Assembly: GCA_018806985.1 (NCBI GenBank)
Contig: JADANN010000420.1
Location: 682,001-746,000 of the forward strand
Source: Angiostrongylus vasorum
Taxonomy: Eukaryota > Nematoda > Chromadorea > Rhabditida > Metastrongylidae
Length of the DNA stretch: 64,000 nucleotides
Reading direction: 5' to 3'
The position numbers and the translations under genes are program-made. The notes under the pieces are model-generated. The model did not search any database. It was not told where the DNA came from and saw only the letters and a list, made by a program, of their open reading frames with translations. Shown here piece after piece: positions 36,705 to 48,600 of this stretch (positions are counted from its first letter, which is position 1; every line of letters begins with the position of its first letter).

Positions 36705-37045
36705 CGACTTTCTATTAACCTCGGCATTGATCCAATAATTCTCTACATTCTTGTTGAGCAAACATGAGGTGTTATTTCATTTATTTACGAAAAAGCTTAC
36801 GTTTCGGCGGATTTTGCCTTCCTCAGAACTTGGAAAGGTCAAGTTGACCGCAATCTACTCACCAAACACCTCCATAACCAACTATAGAACTGGTTATGGA
36901 GGTGTTGACTGAGTAGATTGCGGTCAACTTGACCTTGCAGGCTCTGGAGAGGGCGGAATCCTCCGAAACTTCGGCTTATTCGTACGCAAAGGAATAAGAT
37001 AACACCTCGTATTCGCTCAACAAGGGTTTAAAGAACTACTCGCTC
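36705..37045. mobile_element. PLE ends arranged as a large palindrome
   Basis: The left arm starts with GACCGACTTTCTATTAACCT and passes a minus-oriented hammerhead motif. It meets its inverted copy at a centre near 36891 (CTCCATAACC...GGTTATGGAG), and the right arm ends near 37030 with CTCAACAAG. Arms are about 150 bp. This is a PLE reduced to its two inverted ends, with no coding sequence left. Confidence 0.8.
36794..36832 (-). ncRNA. Hammerhead ribozyme-like motif in PLE end
   Basis: Minus strand: CTGAGGA (36826-36820), helix II GGC/GCC with an A/T loop, GAAAC then GTA. Position 17 is A instead of C, still an allowed cleavage base (H). Helix I pairs GTT with AGC using a G-U. Its partner in the right arm (36944-36970) has CTGGAGA and GAAACTTC, so its core is broken. 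Confidence 0.6.
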
Positions 37046-37867
37046 ATTTCACAGATAAGACTCGACGACTAAATCATGCGATGCGCACGTTAACACATGA
37101 AACACCTGACTATAATAGAAAAAATACGAAGTGTTTTTCCCATAACAGATAAATCATTAGAGTTTTACGTGGTAAAATAGGTGCTTTTGAGTATTATATT
37201 GTCAAAACAGCGGAAAATTATGAGACTGAGGATAGTTTTCAAATCTGTGACGCGATGGGTCACCTCTATTACCAACTACTTTGTTGATACCCAGCGCTTC
37301 TCAGACAGAATTTGTAATTCTCCTGACGTTAACTATTTATTGACACTGAATAACATGTATAAAAGCCTTCTTGGTGGCTTATTTTCCCATAAAAAGGCGA
37401 GTTTTCAAGGAGTCGTATTTCGTTGTGCATCGTCGAGAAATGAACTCATCCGAAAGAGTGGTTTTTTGTAAACTATTAAATGCAAAAGAAGGCCTTTTTT
37501 GGTCTTACCCTCATATATTGATCTGTTCTCGACTAGCTATCGAATGATTATGCACATTGCGGTAAAGAAATTCTGGAAAGCCCTGAACTGATGAAAATCG
37601 ACATCATAGTGTCCATTTTGTTCTCTGATCCAAAGACGTTTTGACACTACAATGTCCACACCGGGAGTATGGGTTAACGCTTGGGAGACAGAACGATATG
37701 CATTGAATCCCAGGCATTTCTTTCATAGTAACTTATATTGTATACAGAGCTTTCTTAGCACACTTCTTGTACTCACTGGATAGTTTGGTCGACACAAATG
37801 TGTAGTAAATAAAATTCCTTTTTCTTGCGTGAATTGACTGACTGGCACTTTGATTAGTAGAAGGGTA
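37046..37867. other. Intergenic, no gene recognised
   Basis: No supported exon or repeat from the families in this window. Confidence 0.35.
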
Positions 37868-38143
37868 AATAAAAGCATAAAGCTCTCGGCGTTGATCAAT
37901 CCCTTAGGGATGCGCCATGCATTCGATTCATTGAGCACCGTCTTGAGGTGAGTGAATTCATATCTGGCCTTTACAATGACTCGTGGTGGGCTACCGGTGT
38001 ATCGAGCCAGTGCTGCTATCCTCCCGGACAAGTCTCGTACCAATCTGCCGAGGGATGCAAGGCTTGGTGTGCCAGGGGGTGCGGGAATCGATCCCATGTG
38101 TATTGCAAGGTGCCTCCAACCACAGGGGCCACACGCGCATTTA
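37868..38143 (-). mobile_element. SINE-A copy
   Basis: Minus copy. tRNA-like head at the right (complement of GGGCCACACGCGC), box B-like GGGAATCGATCCC on the plus strand at about 38081-38096, and tail near 37870 (AAAGCATAAAGCTCTCGG). Confidence 0.85.
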
Positions 38144-38384
38144 TTTGATTGGTAATGGACTGTTATTTTATTCTAATCATTTTGAAGAAATATGGTTGCT
38201 GCATGGAAGGAAGTTGAACAAATAATATAAGTCTACACAACATAATTTGTAAAGCAGGCAGTGACCAAGTTATGAGGAACGAGCGGTAATTTGCAAAAAA
38301 ACTCAAATGCTGACATCACTAAAATTGTTTGACGGACCACAGTAATATAAGAACGGTAGCAGCATACATATCATGCATATATAT

Positions 38385-38391
38385 ATGTATA

Positions 38392-38423
<32 letters not shown>
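38385..38423. repeat. TA microsatellite
   Basis: Nearly pure (TA)n directly abutting the head of the SINE-A copy at 38426. A second short (TA)n at about 38696-38718 abuts that SINE's tail. Confidence 0.95.
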
Positions 38424-38425
38424 AA

Positions 38426-38685
38426 GGCGCACGTGGCGCAGTGGCCGGAGGTGCTCTGCAATATAAACGGGATCGATTCCCGCGCCCTTGGCTCACTAAC
38501 CCTTCCATCCCTCCGGGGTCGGCAAATTGGTAGCAGACTTATCTGGGAGGATAGCAGCTCTGGTTCGACACATCGGTAGGCCACCGTGAGTCATTGTAAA
38601 GTCAAACGATGCCTAATGAAGTGGAATGAATGGCGCATCCCTCAGGGATTGATCAACGTCGGGAGCTTTCTCCTTAATCCTTTAT
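38426..38685 (+). mobile_element. SINE-A copy
   Basis: Box A-like CGTGGCGCAGTGG at 38432-38444, box B-like GGGATCGATTCCCGCG at 38468-38483 (tRNA-type spacing), then CTTCCATCCCTCCGGGGTCG, GCATCCCTCAGGGATTGATC and a TTAATCCTTTAT tail. This is the cleanest tRNA-like head of the family. SINEs of this type are transcribed by RNA polymerase III from these internal boxes and moved by a partner LINE. Confidence 0.88.
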
Positions 38686-38718
38686 ACATACATGCCTATA
38701 TATATATATATATATAGC

Positions 38719-39841
38719 GATATAACAAAGTACTTCCTATAATTTTCATGAGCGAGCGCACAACCAACTTGAAATTAGGCGTCACCTCTCCCTCCCTTCC
38801 CCATATCCGAAAAAGTGAAACCTGGCAAGATATTACTTTCTGTACGACATCAAATATTGATGTCACGTCAAATGAAGCGTGATGGTGCAGAGACGCTGAC
38901 GCCTCAGAGAAACGCCCGCCAAACCACTTGCAATCCACATAGCTAACGGTGCTATTATATTTTCACAACTTCTATTTTGGGCTATTATAAGATCTTCATA
39001 GAGCTCTGCTTCTAACGGTCTGGAGAGGCTATAGTCTCTCATCTGACCGAGAAAAACAATTCCTGGATCATAATGATTTTAATACAAGAAGAATCACTGA
39101 CCTTTGGGCTACTTTTCAGGCAAAACTTTTCTGAATTCTCAAGTTGCTGCATATCTTCACTGTTAGGATAGGTTAAACGATCTATCTGAGAAAACTCTGA
39201 GACGGCATTCATGGAATCGATAATCGACGCCTAAGACTCACCAGGAAATACGGTGTGCCAAGTACAACAATATAGGAAATTTGTAGGCAATAATGGGAGT
39301 AGTACAATAACCCACAGTATGGTCGGTATTGACGAAGGAATTCTCATCTTGAGAAAAAATCACTTGATGATGAGACTTCATCCAGGCCGACATCAACCGC
39401 GCACATTTTAGCCGTGATTAAATCCACCACTGAATATGCACTCGTGACGTAGCTCCTTCCCTAAAATGTCTCATTTCGAGTAATCACTTCGTGTAGAACA
39501 AAATCCATTGGCGGTTTTTTGCATACAACAGATCCACTGGATTCAGTAGGTACACAAAGATATTTCCAATGAGAAAAGTACCATGAGACATAAGAAAAAA
39601 CATTACACAAAAAACAAAGAAAAGTTACTTGTGTTGTAGTCTCACCGAGGAATTCGATGGTACACCAGACGTGCAGGAACCATACGAAGAGACCGATTCG
39701 TTGTCTCTTGGATACCACATCTCTTGCAATGTATTAAATATTTCCCGTTAGACGTTCTTAATTACACAAACTTTCCAAATGTAAACAATGAAGAAACCCA
39801 ATTGGATCCGATTTTAGGTTTACAATATAATACGCTTTAAA
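38719..39841. other. Intergenic; possible exon on minus strand
   Basis: A minus-strand frame (39718-39461) includes a hydrophobic stretch, LFVWFLHVWCTIEFL, followed by a good donor (G|GTGAGA near 39643). This could be a membrane-protein exon but has no recognised domain. Nothing else is supported. Confidence 0.3.
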
Positions 39842-40108
39842 AAAAACTCTCGGCGATGATCAATCCCTGAGGGATTCCCCGTGCATTCGACTTCATCAAG
39901 CATCGTTGGAGGTGATTAAATGTATATCTGGCCTTTACAATGACTCGAGGTGGCCTGCCGATGTATGCAGCCAGTGCTGCTATCCTCCCAGACAATTCTG
40001 ATACCAATTTCCGATCCCGTAGGGATGGAAGGCTTGGTGAACCTAGGGCGCGGGGATCGATCTCATGTGTTGCCGAGCGCCTCCGACCACTGCGCCACAT
40101 GCACCCAA
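39842..40108 (-). mobile_element. SINE-A copy
   Basis: Minus copy with box B-like GGGATCGATCTCATG on the plus strand at 40051-40065 and GCGCCACATGCAC head complement at 40091-40103. Confidence 0.85.
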
Positions 40109-40682
40109 CAATACTCTTAAACGATCAAAAACGCTCCCCTCTAATGGCAATAAACCTGACTCATGAAATCATTACAGAGGAATATAGTGGAAACTAGAAA
40201 AACAATTGTCCTCACCTTCCTTCAGCAATCCTTTCCTTACGAAGTGAGGCGCGGAAACCAGTGCAGTGCTCACCCTGATCTGGGAAATATTCACAATTAC
40301 TTCGAAGTATTAACGGAAACAATAACAAGAATAATTGACGACGACGCTATTTCTTGAATGTATAATTTTTAATGATAAGCTAACATGAGGCTGACAGAAA
40401 GCTTTTTTCTTTACTACTGACGAGGACTTGTTGATAAATAAAATATTTGAGTGTCAGAAGACCTCGTACACCTTCAGAACAGGATTTGCACTAACACTCT
40501 AAGAGAATGAATCATCCCTAGAATACTATTTTTGGTCCAAAAATTTCATAACTAGCACAGAATGGGGAAACCATGCAATGCGAAGACTTCGAAACTTCAA
40601 CGCAACTCCAGAAATCGCATAAGACCCATCGACGCATCTAGGGACAGCCGTGTACATGAATATGCATATGTATATGTATATA

Positions 40683-41073
40683 CCTCCCAACGAGTTTGCC
40701 GCCTCATCGCGGCTGTGAGGTGTTCCTGGATGTCAGACTGCGATGTACAGCACGAGGATTCCTCCCCCGGCATGATCTCCCAAACTGAGAAGGAGCCCGC
40801 CGTTTCCATCAGGAAGCCTAGCTAAGAGTAAACCAATGGCATGATCCACCACCGTCCTGGTATCAAAGTCGCATGGCGGCAAATCTCCCTCTGATCCACA
40901 AGGGCCGCGACTGCCTGTCGTGGTGACGACCTGGGGCAGACTTTGGCCAGGCTGTCCTCGGGATTCCAGGGAACCATCAATGAGCTTAACCAGCAAATCT
41001 CCGAAAAATGGTGATTATGCTGGGGCCCGCACAACTAGAGAGGACGGGCCGTTCAAGTACCAAGTAAGCATAT
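40683..41073 (+). mobile_element. Miniature RTE (family C), left member of tail-to-tail pair
   Basis: Plus copy beginning CCTCCCAACGAGTTTGCCGC and ending GGACGGGCCGTTCAAGTACC. It is separated from the inverted copy at 41094 by about 20 bp of TA-rich sequence, and TATGTATATGTATATA precedes it. Confidence 0.88.
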
Positions 41074-41093
41074 GTATATATGTATACATACTT

Positions 41094-41488
41094 GGATACT
41101 TGGATACCTGAACAATCCGTCCTCACTAGTTGTGCGAACCCCCAGCATAATCTCCATTTTTTCCGAGTTTTGCTGGTTTAGCTACTGTGTTTCCTTAGAG
41201 TCCCGAGGTCAGTCTAGCCAAAATCTGCTCTAGGTCGTCACCACCATAGGCACTCGTAGCCCTTGTGCTTGTGGATCAGAGGGAAATTTGCCACCATGCG
41301 ACTGGTTTCATACCAGGACTGTGGTATATCCTAATACTGGTTTACTCTTAGCTGGGATTCCTGATGGAAACGCCGGACTCCTTCTCAGCTTGGGAGACCC
41401 TGCCGGGGGACGAATCCCCCCGCTGTACATCGCAGCCCGACACCCAGGAACACCCCCGGCCACGATGAGGCGGTAAACCGTTGGCAGG
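41094..41488 (-). mobile_element. Miniature RTE (family C), right member of tail-to-tail pair
   Basis: Minus copy starting ACTTGGATACTTGGATACCT and ending GGTAAACCGTTGGCAGG, followed by a TA microsatellite (about 41500-41550). With 40683-41073 it forms a roughly 800-bp imperfect palindrome. Confidence 0.88.
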
Positions 41489-41510
41489 CATATGTATGTA
41501 TATATGTATT

Positions 41511-41549
<39 letters not shown>

Positions 41550-41550
41550 G

Positions 41551-42455
41551 TATAATCATTATTATTGTAGGCTTCTAGCTTATTTTTCCCGCCTAGAGAA
41601 TTTCTCATTGAAAGGATAGTCATCATCAGGTCCAGTTGAAGCTGAAATGGATATGATGATGTACACTAAAATCTGACATTCGGAGGAACTTTCTCGGCAT
41701 AGCAAATGAGTATACCATTAAGGAGACTTGTACAAATGAAAATTGAATATGTAATGTATAAACAAACGTAACTATAATGTAAACAAACACCTTGAAGTGG
41801 ACTGTACTGACAAGATGTGGGTTAATCAATGCACTTCTACACGGGGCAGAAAATGACGGTGATTTCGAAATGGTTGTCACGATCCTGGTGAAATAATCGA
41901 GAACATCTACGAACAAAACCCTTAAAGTGTTTCGGATACACATTAAGAATCCAAAAAATGAATAGAAAAAAGGGTTGCCACAGTATCACACGCGACTCAG
42001 CGCCTTATGATGTCTGATCGATATCCCGGCCAGCGCCAGTTTTATTGATCATGGCACGTAGATCACACACAGGTGACCCTATTGATCGGATAGAAAAACG
42101 CCTAGTTCCTCTTCATAGATGAATATTTCAGTTCAAATCGCCTAAATATGGGACGTCGTAGTTGAAGAACAATTGGTAAAAATCTTTAGTTAGCTCAATA
42201 GAAGCATAGTTCGTTAAGTACGACAACTATGAATGCCGACGGTTCATTGAAAGCCGGTCCTTTGAATTGTTCTTCTATGCAACTTAGCAGTAGAAACAAC
42301 TGTCGTCTCTTTTACGGATGCTTTAAGTTCTGTGCTCAAAAACAATTGTTAAACAAATTTAGTCCTCCGAAGTCACGCAGAACGGAAGTTACGCGGCCCC
42401 TTGTTCGGCGAACAGTTTTGCCCGATTCTTGGACCAGAAAACTCGTGATTTCCCA
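41551..42455. other. Intergenic, no gene recognised
   Basis: Nothing supported in this stretch. Confidence 0.35.
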
Positions 42456-42457
42456 CG

Positions 42458-42645
42458 ACCGACTTTCTATTAACCTCGGCATTGGTCGAGTAATTCTTCG
42501 TATTCTTGTTGAGCAAACGCGAGGTGTTATTCTACTCTTTATTCCGGTAAAGCTGACGTTTCGGTGCATTTCGTCTTCCTCAGAGCCTAGAAAGGTCAAG
42601 TTGACCGAAATCTACCCAGCCAAATGCCTCCATAACTCGTCATTT
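42458..42645. mobile_element. Solitary PLE end
   Basis: CGACCGACTTTCTATTAACC, then GAGCAAACGCGAGGTGTTAT, then a minus-oriented hammerhead-like motif and AAAGGTCAAGTTGACC. It matches the left arms at 36705 and 44704. No second arm or coding part follows. Confidence 0.8.
42551..42590 (-). ncRNA. Hammerhead ribozyme-like motif, weakened helix II
   Basis: The core strands CTGAGGA and GAAACGTC are intact, and helix I GGCT/AGC pairs. Helix II (GACG with CACC) has two mismatches, so folding would be poor. Confidence 0.55.
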
Positions 42646-43094
42646 TGATGGGTTTAAGGGGGCAGGACGCTTCATATGTTATAGATATCGCATTAACGTT
42701 CATTTTATCCTTACATGCCGCTCGGATCGGATACTCCTTTACCGTGGGGCTTAGTGTAGGAGAGAATCAGATGGGTTCCCCTGTGGAGAAAGTTACTAGA
42801 GGAACAACAATTATCGATATCCAGATGCATTCTTTATCCAAATGAATAACTTGGGGGCCGTATTCCCTCAAATTGTGTTTCTGTTTGAGACGACGACTAG
42901 TTCCATGTCGGTTAGGGACTTGGTGATTTCTGGAAAATAGACGGTAATTTTCCTATAACAAGAATACTTGAGGTGTTGAAAACGAGATGGAATTGTAGGA
43001 GAAACGTTGCTGTATCGCTCTATGGGTATGAATGGTATGTATGCTACTACTTTCTACTATTTTTTCAACTTATGTTGTGCATACTTCGGTGGTC

Positions 43095-43380
43095 GGCGCG
43101 TGTGGCGCAGTGGTCGGAGGGGCTCTGCAACACACACGTGGGATTGGTCTCTGCGCCCGAGACTCACCAAGCCTTCCATCCCTCCGGGGTCGACAAATTG
43201 GCACCATACTTGTCTGGGAGGATAGCACCGCTGGCCCGATACATCGTAGGCCACCGCGAGTCATTGTAAAGGTCAGATATGCAGTCATTTATCTCCAAAC
43301 GATGCTTAATGAAGTCGAATGCATGGCGCATCCCTGAGGGGATTGATCGACGCCGAGAGGATTATCCTTTTATCCTTTCT
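43095..43380 (+). mobile_element. SINE-A copy
   Basis: Plus copy with TGTGGCGCAGTGG head (43101-43113), CGACAAATTGGCACC in the body, and a (TTTATCC)-type tail ATTATCCTTTTATCCTTT (about 43361-43379). Confidence 0.88.
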
Positions 43381-44703
43381 GCTTCGGCATTTTTTTATTC
43401 CCATCCATTCCATACGATAACAATGATTTATTATCGCGATTGTTATTAAATAACAACTTTTTGTTGATCAAGTTGGCGACTATTGAACGTGTCCGAGGCT
43501 TTCCTTTATGAACTATTAAGCGGAAATAATAACTTTCATGGACCACGCCTTTTACAACATCTGCCAAGTTATCCATTAAGTACAAAAAGTGGGGTAGAAA
43601 GGTCTCCATAGCAAAATAAACTAGTGAAAAGGAATTGCTTTGAGTGCAGCGCTCTTCGTGCACTGCCCAAGCTCGACGATTCATGGATGGCATACAATGG
43701 ATCTCGGGCGTTGTGTGTTAAAAGCTGCGCCACGACGTAACTTCTATGGGGATAAAACGTGAGCCAAAAAAATTAAGCATCGTCGCATGAGTGTTCAGCA
43801 TACATATCTTCAACCCATAGTATTTGCCATCAGTTGAAATTAAAAAAGTACCACAATCTACAGATCTTTGCCAGTCGTTTCATGATTGTCACACAAAGAT
43901 TTGAGAATTTTAAACAAGTTCTAATTTGAAACAATATTGTACAAAAACTGTATAACATGCTTATAAACTATATGAACAGAAATCCCTCCCAAAAGTTCTC
44001 ATCGTGGCTGGAACGTATTTGTGTTTAGGACTGCCTTGTGCAGTGCTGTTCATTCCTTAGCGCGGTCTTCTAAGTTGAGAAGGACTCCGACGTCTCCACC
44101 CGGAAGCCCAGCCAAGAGTAGATCGATACCACGAATCACCACCGTCCTGGTATCGAATTAGTGGCAGTGTGGAAATTCTCCTTCTGATCCTTAATATCTG
44201 GCGACTGTCTGTGGTGGTGGTGACGTGAGGAATGCCTTGGTTAGGCTGACTATGAGGCTCCAAGGACCACAATGGCCAAGCCAGCAAAAATAAACTCCAG
44301 TTCTTGCAAAGTTGCCCTTCTGTCTACGACGTCGGGTTGTGGAACAACCGGTGAGAGGTGATCAAATCTCAGGTTACACAGGACATCATTGGAAACAGAC
44401 AAAACAAGCATACCCATAACTAGCCATGAAGACTGGTTCTTGCTTGGCACCTATAACACCAGAGTAGTCTTTTTAGATGCCAGCATTCATCCTCTTCATG
44501 AAGCCGCTGTTCACATTAAACTTTATTTGATCACCTTACAAGGGATGAAAAGCAGGAAGACCGACATACGCCACGTAATGATGGAACCCCTGTCATTCGT
44601 GGAACAAAACCTTTGTTACGAAATGTCGGAGGTGTCGGCTTTGTCGTACACCTATTTATTTCCCATCTAGTCACCTCACAAGGAATCCTTTCGCAATGAA
44701 TTC

Positions 44704-45146
44704 CACGTCCGACATTCTATTAACCTCGGTATTGCTCAAGTAATTCTTCGTATTCTTGTTGAGCAAACACGAGGTGTTATTTTTACTCTTTGTTCACGAA
44801 TAAGCTGACGTTTCGGCGTATTTCGCCTTCCTCAGAGCTTGGAAAGGTCAAGTTGACAGCAATCTATTCGGCGAAACACCTCCATAGCCAAACAGAGAAA
44901 ACGCTAAACCAAGATTTCAATCACATTGAACACAGCTTTGCACAGTCACCGCTTTCTATGAGTCTTCCACTGAGTATGTCGCGTTGAGACCAACCGCACA
45001 GAATTCACATGGAAGCGTAATGTGCCCCTACCATCAGAATTATTCTGAATATCCGCCGAAACGTCAGCTTATTCGTGAAGGAAGAATAAAAAATAGCACC
45101 TCGCGTTTGCTCAACAAGAATACGAAGAATTACCTATCACAATCCT
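44704..45146. mobile_element. PLE remnant with inverted ends, inside RTE-b endonuclease
   Basis: The left end is CCGACATTCTATTAACCTCG with CAAACACGAGGTGTTATTT and a minus-strand hammerhead motif. The right end is the inverted partner (CCGAAACGTCAGCTTATTCG at about 45056-45075, then ACCTCGCGTTTGCTCAACAA) ending near 45146. No coding part lies between. The RTE endonuclease reading stops before it and resumes after it. Confidence 0.8.
44801..44840 (-). ncRNA. Hammerhead ribozyme-like motif, complete core and helices
   Basis: Best example in the window. Minus strand: helix I AAGCT/AGCTT pairs 5 of 5; core CTGAGGA; helix II GGCG/CGCC with an AAATA loop; GAAAC plus GTC gives a two-pair, loop-less helix III. 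Cleavage is predicted after C of GTC (44807). One extra A lies between core and helix II. Minimal-helix-III hammerheads of this kind are reported from PLEs and may act as dimers. Confidence 0.75.
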
Positions 45147-46274
45147 TGGTAAATCTTGGTCTCCAACTTTCACGTCAAAAGAAAATCATTGCCATCAGCT
45201 ACTACTCAAGAATTTGCCGAGTTGAGGAGGGCGAACTGGACGAGTTCTACGCCCAGCTGGAGGAAGTAATCCGCAATGAGAAGTCCTTCCATAAATTCGT
45301 TCGAGACTTCAATGCCAGATTAAGAAGGGCCAACGAAAAGGAATTCAGAATCGGGAAATTTGGAGTAGGAGAATGAAATGAGAATGAAAACCGTCTTGTG
45401 GCACTCCTATCCGCAGTACGTCTTTCGTGGGGATTCATTTTTTCGACAAAGGAGACGGTTGCCGATAGACATCGAAATCTCCTAACAGCACGACTCATGA
45501 AGAGGCCGATCATATTCTCACGAACAGAGAATTGTGCCTCTTTGACATCTCAGTGTTATCTGGATTCTGTACTGGATCTGATCAGCGTTCTGCTTGCAAC
45601 GATCCGATTCAGACGTAAGCTGGAAAGAACTCCCGTCATACTCCAAGAAAAAACGAAACAAGTCGTGTATGACGAGTCCATTCTCAATGAAGTGCTGTCC
45701 TCATATGACTAGCAGATGACCTGACCGATGACAACATGCTGATTGTCGAAAGACTTAAAGCCTCTGCCGAACTCGCCTCAGTTCCTCAAACAAGAAGTTC
45801 AGACGGCACCTTCATTACCACTAAGACGCTGCTCGAAAAAAGAAGGAATCTGAAGCGTGATTCTACTGCAACACACCTAACACGGCTGATTATACATGCC
45901 AATTGTAGAAAATCTTTGCAGGGGAATTTACACCGCTAGAGGCAGGGAAATTTATTGGCAGCAGCCCAAAAACTTATGAAAAAGTGCTCTCGGGATCTTT
46001 ATGACTATAATGTATCGCTATTTGCACTGACGAACAAATATCGGACTATCCTTATAACCTGCCATAATATGCAATTGATGACGGAAAAGTTCTATACCAC
46101 TCTTTCCCGCTCCACAACTTCCGTCTCAGAACGCGAAATCCCCGCTGATAAAAAAAACCGCCTGTTCTACCCTCTAAGGCTCGAGCTGCGATAGAAACCG
46201 TGAAGAAGGCCGGCATAGCCCGATTATTTCACCACTGATTTCTTTAGAGCTGGAAGCCACAAGATACATGTAAA

Positions 46275-46548
46275 AAAAGACAAATCTCTCGGCGTTGATC
46301 AATCCCTGAGGGATGCGCCATCCATCCGACTTCATTAAGCATCGTTGGAGGCGATTGAATGCATATCTGGCATTTACAATGACTCGCGGTCGCCTACCGA
46401 TGTATCGAACCAGTGCTGCAATCCTCCCAGGCGAGTCTGGTACCAATTTGCCGATCCCGGAGAGATGGAAAACTTGGTGAGCCATGGGAGCGGAGATCAA
46501 TTCCACGTGCGTGTCGTAGTCTCCAACCACTGCGCCACACGCGCCCTA
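46275..46548 (-). mobile_element. SINE-A copy inside RTE-b
   Basis: Minus copy; head complement GCGCCACACGCGCC at 46532-46545, tail CAAATCTCTCGGCGTTGATC at the left. It splits the RTE linker from its RT, so it is younger than the RTE. Confidence 0.85.
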
Positions 46549-47289
46549 GAAAAATGCATGTACTTCTCGCAACCCACATCACACCTTACATTCAGAAAAG
46601 GGAATCCAAGACCAGTTAGAACGTCGCATATGGCCATCTTACACAAAAAAGGGTAACCAAAGGGACCATCATAACTACTGTCCAATAGGCTGGTGGACTG
46701 TGCTATGCAAGTTGTTCACGAAGATCATCCTCTTACCCATATCAAAGACCTTGCGTGAGGTACAACCGGTTGACCAAATTGGACTCGGACAGGGATTTCG
46801 CTGCACTGACCACAGCCAAACCATGTTTAAAGTGATAGAAGTTTGTCGGGAGCATCACCTGCCCCCTTTGCCTAACGTTTGCAGACTACAAGTAAGCGTT
46901 TGACAGCGGCGAAATTAATGGAATCCTATCAGTGCTCGTCGACCAAGGACCCGTCCTATGTAGAAAAACTAGCCAGCTGTTATCAGAACTGCATAAAAAT
47001 TCAGCTTTTCCATCGCCCTTACCATATCCGTAAAAGACGTGGTTCGACAAGGCGACATATCGCCAAAGCTGTTTACTGCTGTTGCACTCGACAATGAAAT
47101 CAGCCTATTGGGAAGACGAAGACGTATGCACTGATGGAAAATTGCTATCAAATCTTCGTTTCGCGGATGACATCGTCTTTCCGAGGAGTAAAAGTGGAGC
47201 GAGGTCGACACTCAATGGTAAATGTGAAGAAAAGATGATGCTGTTGGGACGGCTCGTTGATATAGGAATACGAAGTAGTTGAGAGGATT

Positions 47290-47870
47290 CGGTCGGAATT
47301 AGTTGCTCGCCTTTGTATGTGCCAAGCGGGATTTCTTGTGATTATAAGTCACAATGGCGGACACCCCAAACTTGGGTAATTAAACCGTTTATTATAATTA
47401 TACAACAATTATGGCATAACAATACAACTGTACAATTAATACGACAGTGGTAGAAGTAATGAAGAGGCGCAGCCTGATCACTGGTGTTCAGGTTGCTTAT
47501 GAGTGGAGAGGTTGTCATATGAATTCTACTACATGGGATGGATGTGAGAAAAGGAGATAGTGACTTGGGCAGCATTGCTGTGAACTCAACGAGCTAACCG
47601 GGGAGCCGTTTATATACCTTTTTGTGCTGGGCGGAGTCAGGCTACAGTAGGCGGAGAGGCGGTTTGCCACTAAGGGGTGTTGGGAACATTTCTCAAGCAT
47701 TGCAGTCTGATAAGGCGATAGTCAAAGCATAGCACTGTAACTGCAGATATTTTCCATGAGGTAACCGCTTACGAAATGTTAGACGCAAGGTTACCGGATC
47801 GTCACTGGAAACAGTATTCGAAATGTTTTACGTACAGAACATTCCAATGTTCGTGAAGAATGTTCTCTAT
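47290..47870 (-). mobile_element. Probable solo LTR or other insertion in RTE-b
   Basis: This block interrupts the RTE between its RT (ends about 47285) and thumb (resumes about 47880). Read on the minus strand it has a TATA-like GGTATATAAACGGCTCCCC (about 47623-47605) and, some 220 bp on, AATAAACGG (about 47390). This order, promoter then poly(A) signal with no ORF, is that of an LTR. I could not define TG...CA ends with a matching target duplication, so the class is tentative. Confidence 0.4.
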
Positions 47871-48562
47871 AGATGCTCAGTGAATTTAACCATAGGGAAA
47901 AAGAGGTTGGACTGCGCGTAAATAAGACAAGCACCCAATTCATGAAGAACCCATGGTGCTAAGGTGAATGAATCGAACTAGATGGCTCTCTGATTACGGA
48001 AACCACCTCCTACGGATACGTTGGATGTTCGTCAACATTTAGAAAACGTAAAGGAGGAATTAGACAGAATGGTAGCTGCTTAGGACGCATTCGAGTCTCT
48101 CAAAGAAGCCAACGCCCAACGAAAATAGCCGGAAGTCCGCGCTCACCTTTTCGATTTAACAGCTCTTCCAGCCCTTTGTTATGCAGCAGAAATGTGGGAT
48201 GATACTTCAGCCACGTCAAGAATACTGAGCCACTACTCACAGAGCGCTTCAACGATGTCTTCTGAAATTTATCAGGCACTCATAACGTCTAGTTGGAATG
48301 CGCAGCTCATGTATATTCGACAGCGAAACACAGACGAGCAGGCCACATAAGAACAGATGACGGATGGACAAAAAGAATAGTAGAATGGACTCCAAGAGAA
48401 GGTAAGAGTCTCTAATAACTCAAAAGACCGACTTTCTATAAACCTCGACATAGATAGTTGATATATTTATTTATATGATATTATAAACTGATCTTCTTTA
48501 GCTGATGCGAGGTTGGTACAGGTCTTCGTTGTCGTTGTCGTTGTTGTTGGTGTTGTTGGTCG

Positions 48563-48600
48563 ATGGCCGACGTTTCGGCGATTTCGCCTCCTCAGAGCCT
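48563..48600 (-). ncRNA. Hammerhead ribozyme-like motif, complete, left PLE end
   Basis: Minus strand: AGGCT, CTGAGGA (core), GGCG-AAAT-CGCC (helix II, no extra A here), GAAACGTC, then GGCC closing helix I through a U-G and three Watson-Crick pairs. All core bases required for a hammerhead are present. Confidence 0.73.

Larger units (their letters stand above)
44430..48400 (+). pseudogene. Broken endonuclease-reverse transcriptase of RTE-b
   Basis: Pieces of one EN-RT protein: 44389-44670 (endonuclease start), 45180-45712 (endonuclease body, with GDFNA reduced to RDFNA and SDHR lost), 45736-46240 (linker), 46690-47290 (RT, shifting frame repeatedly) and 47880-48330 (thumb). The order and spacing are those of an intact RTE protein once the inserted elements are removed. 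Catalytic motifs are damaged. Confidence 0.82.

Noticed and set aside
38426..38500. Possible genuine tRNA genes at SINE heads
   Set aside because: Box A and B are present, but no acceptor stem or anticodon arm folds, and every case continues into a SINE body.
43984..44370. Another family C copy
   Set aside because: It continues directly into the RTE-b endonuclease instead of the C 3' tail, so it is the leader of the full element.
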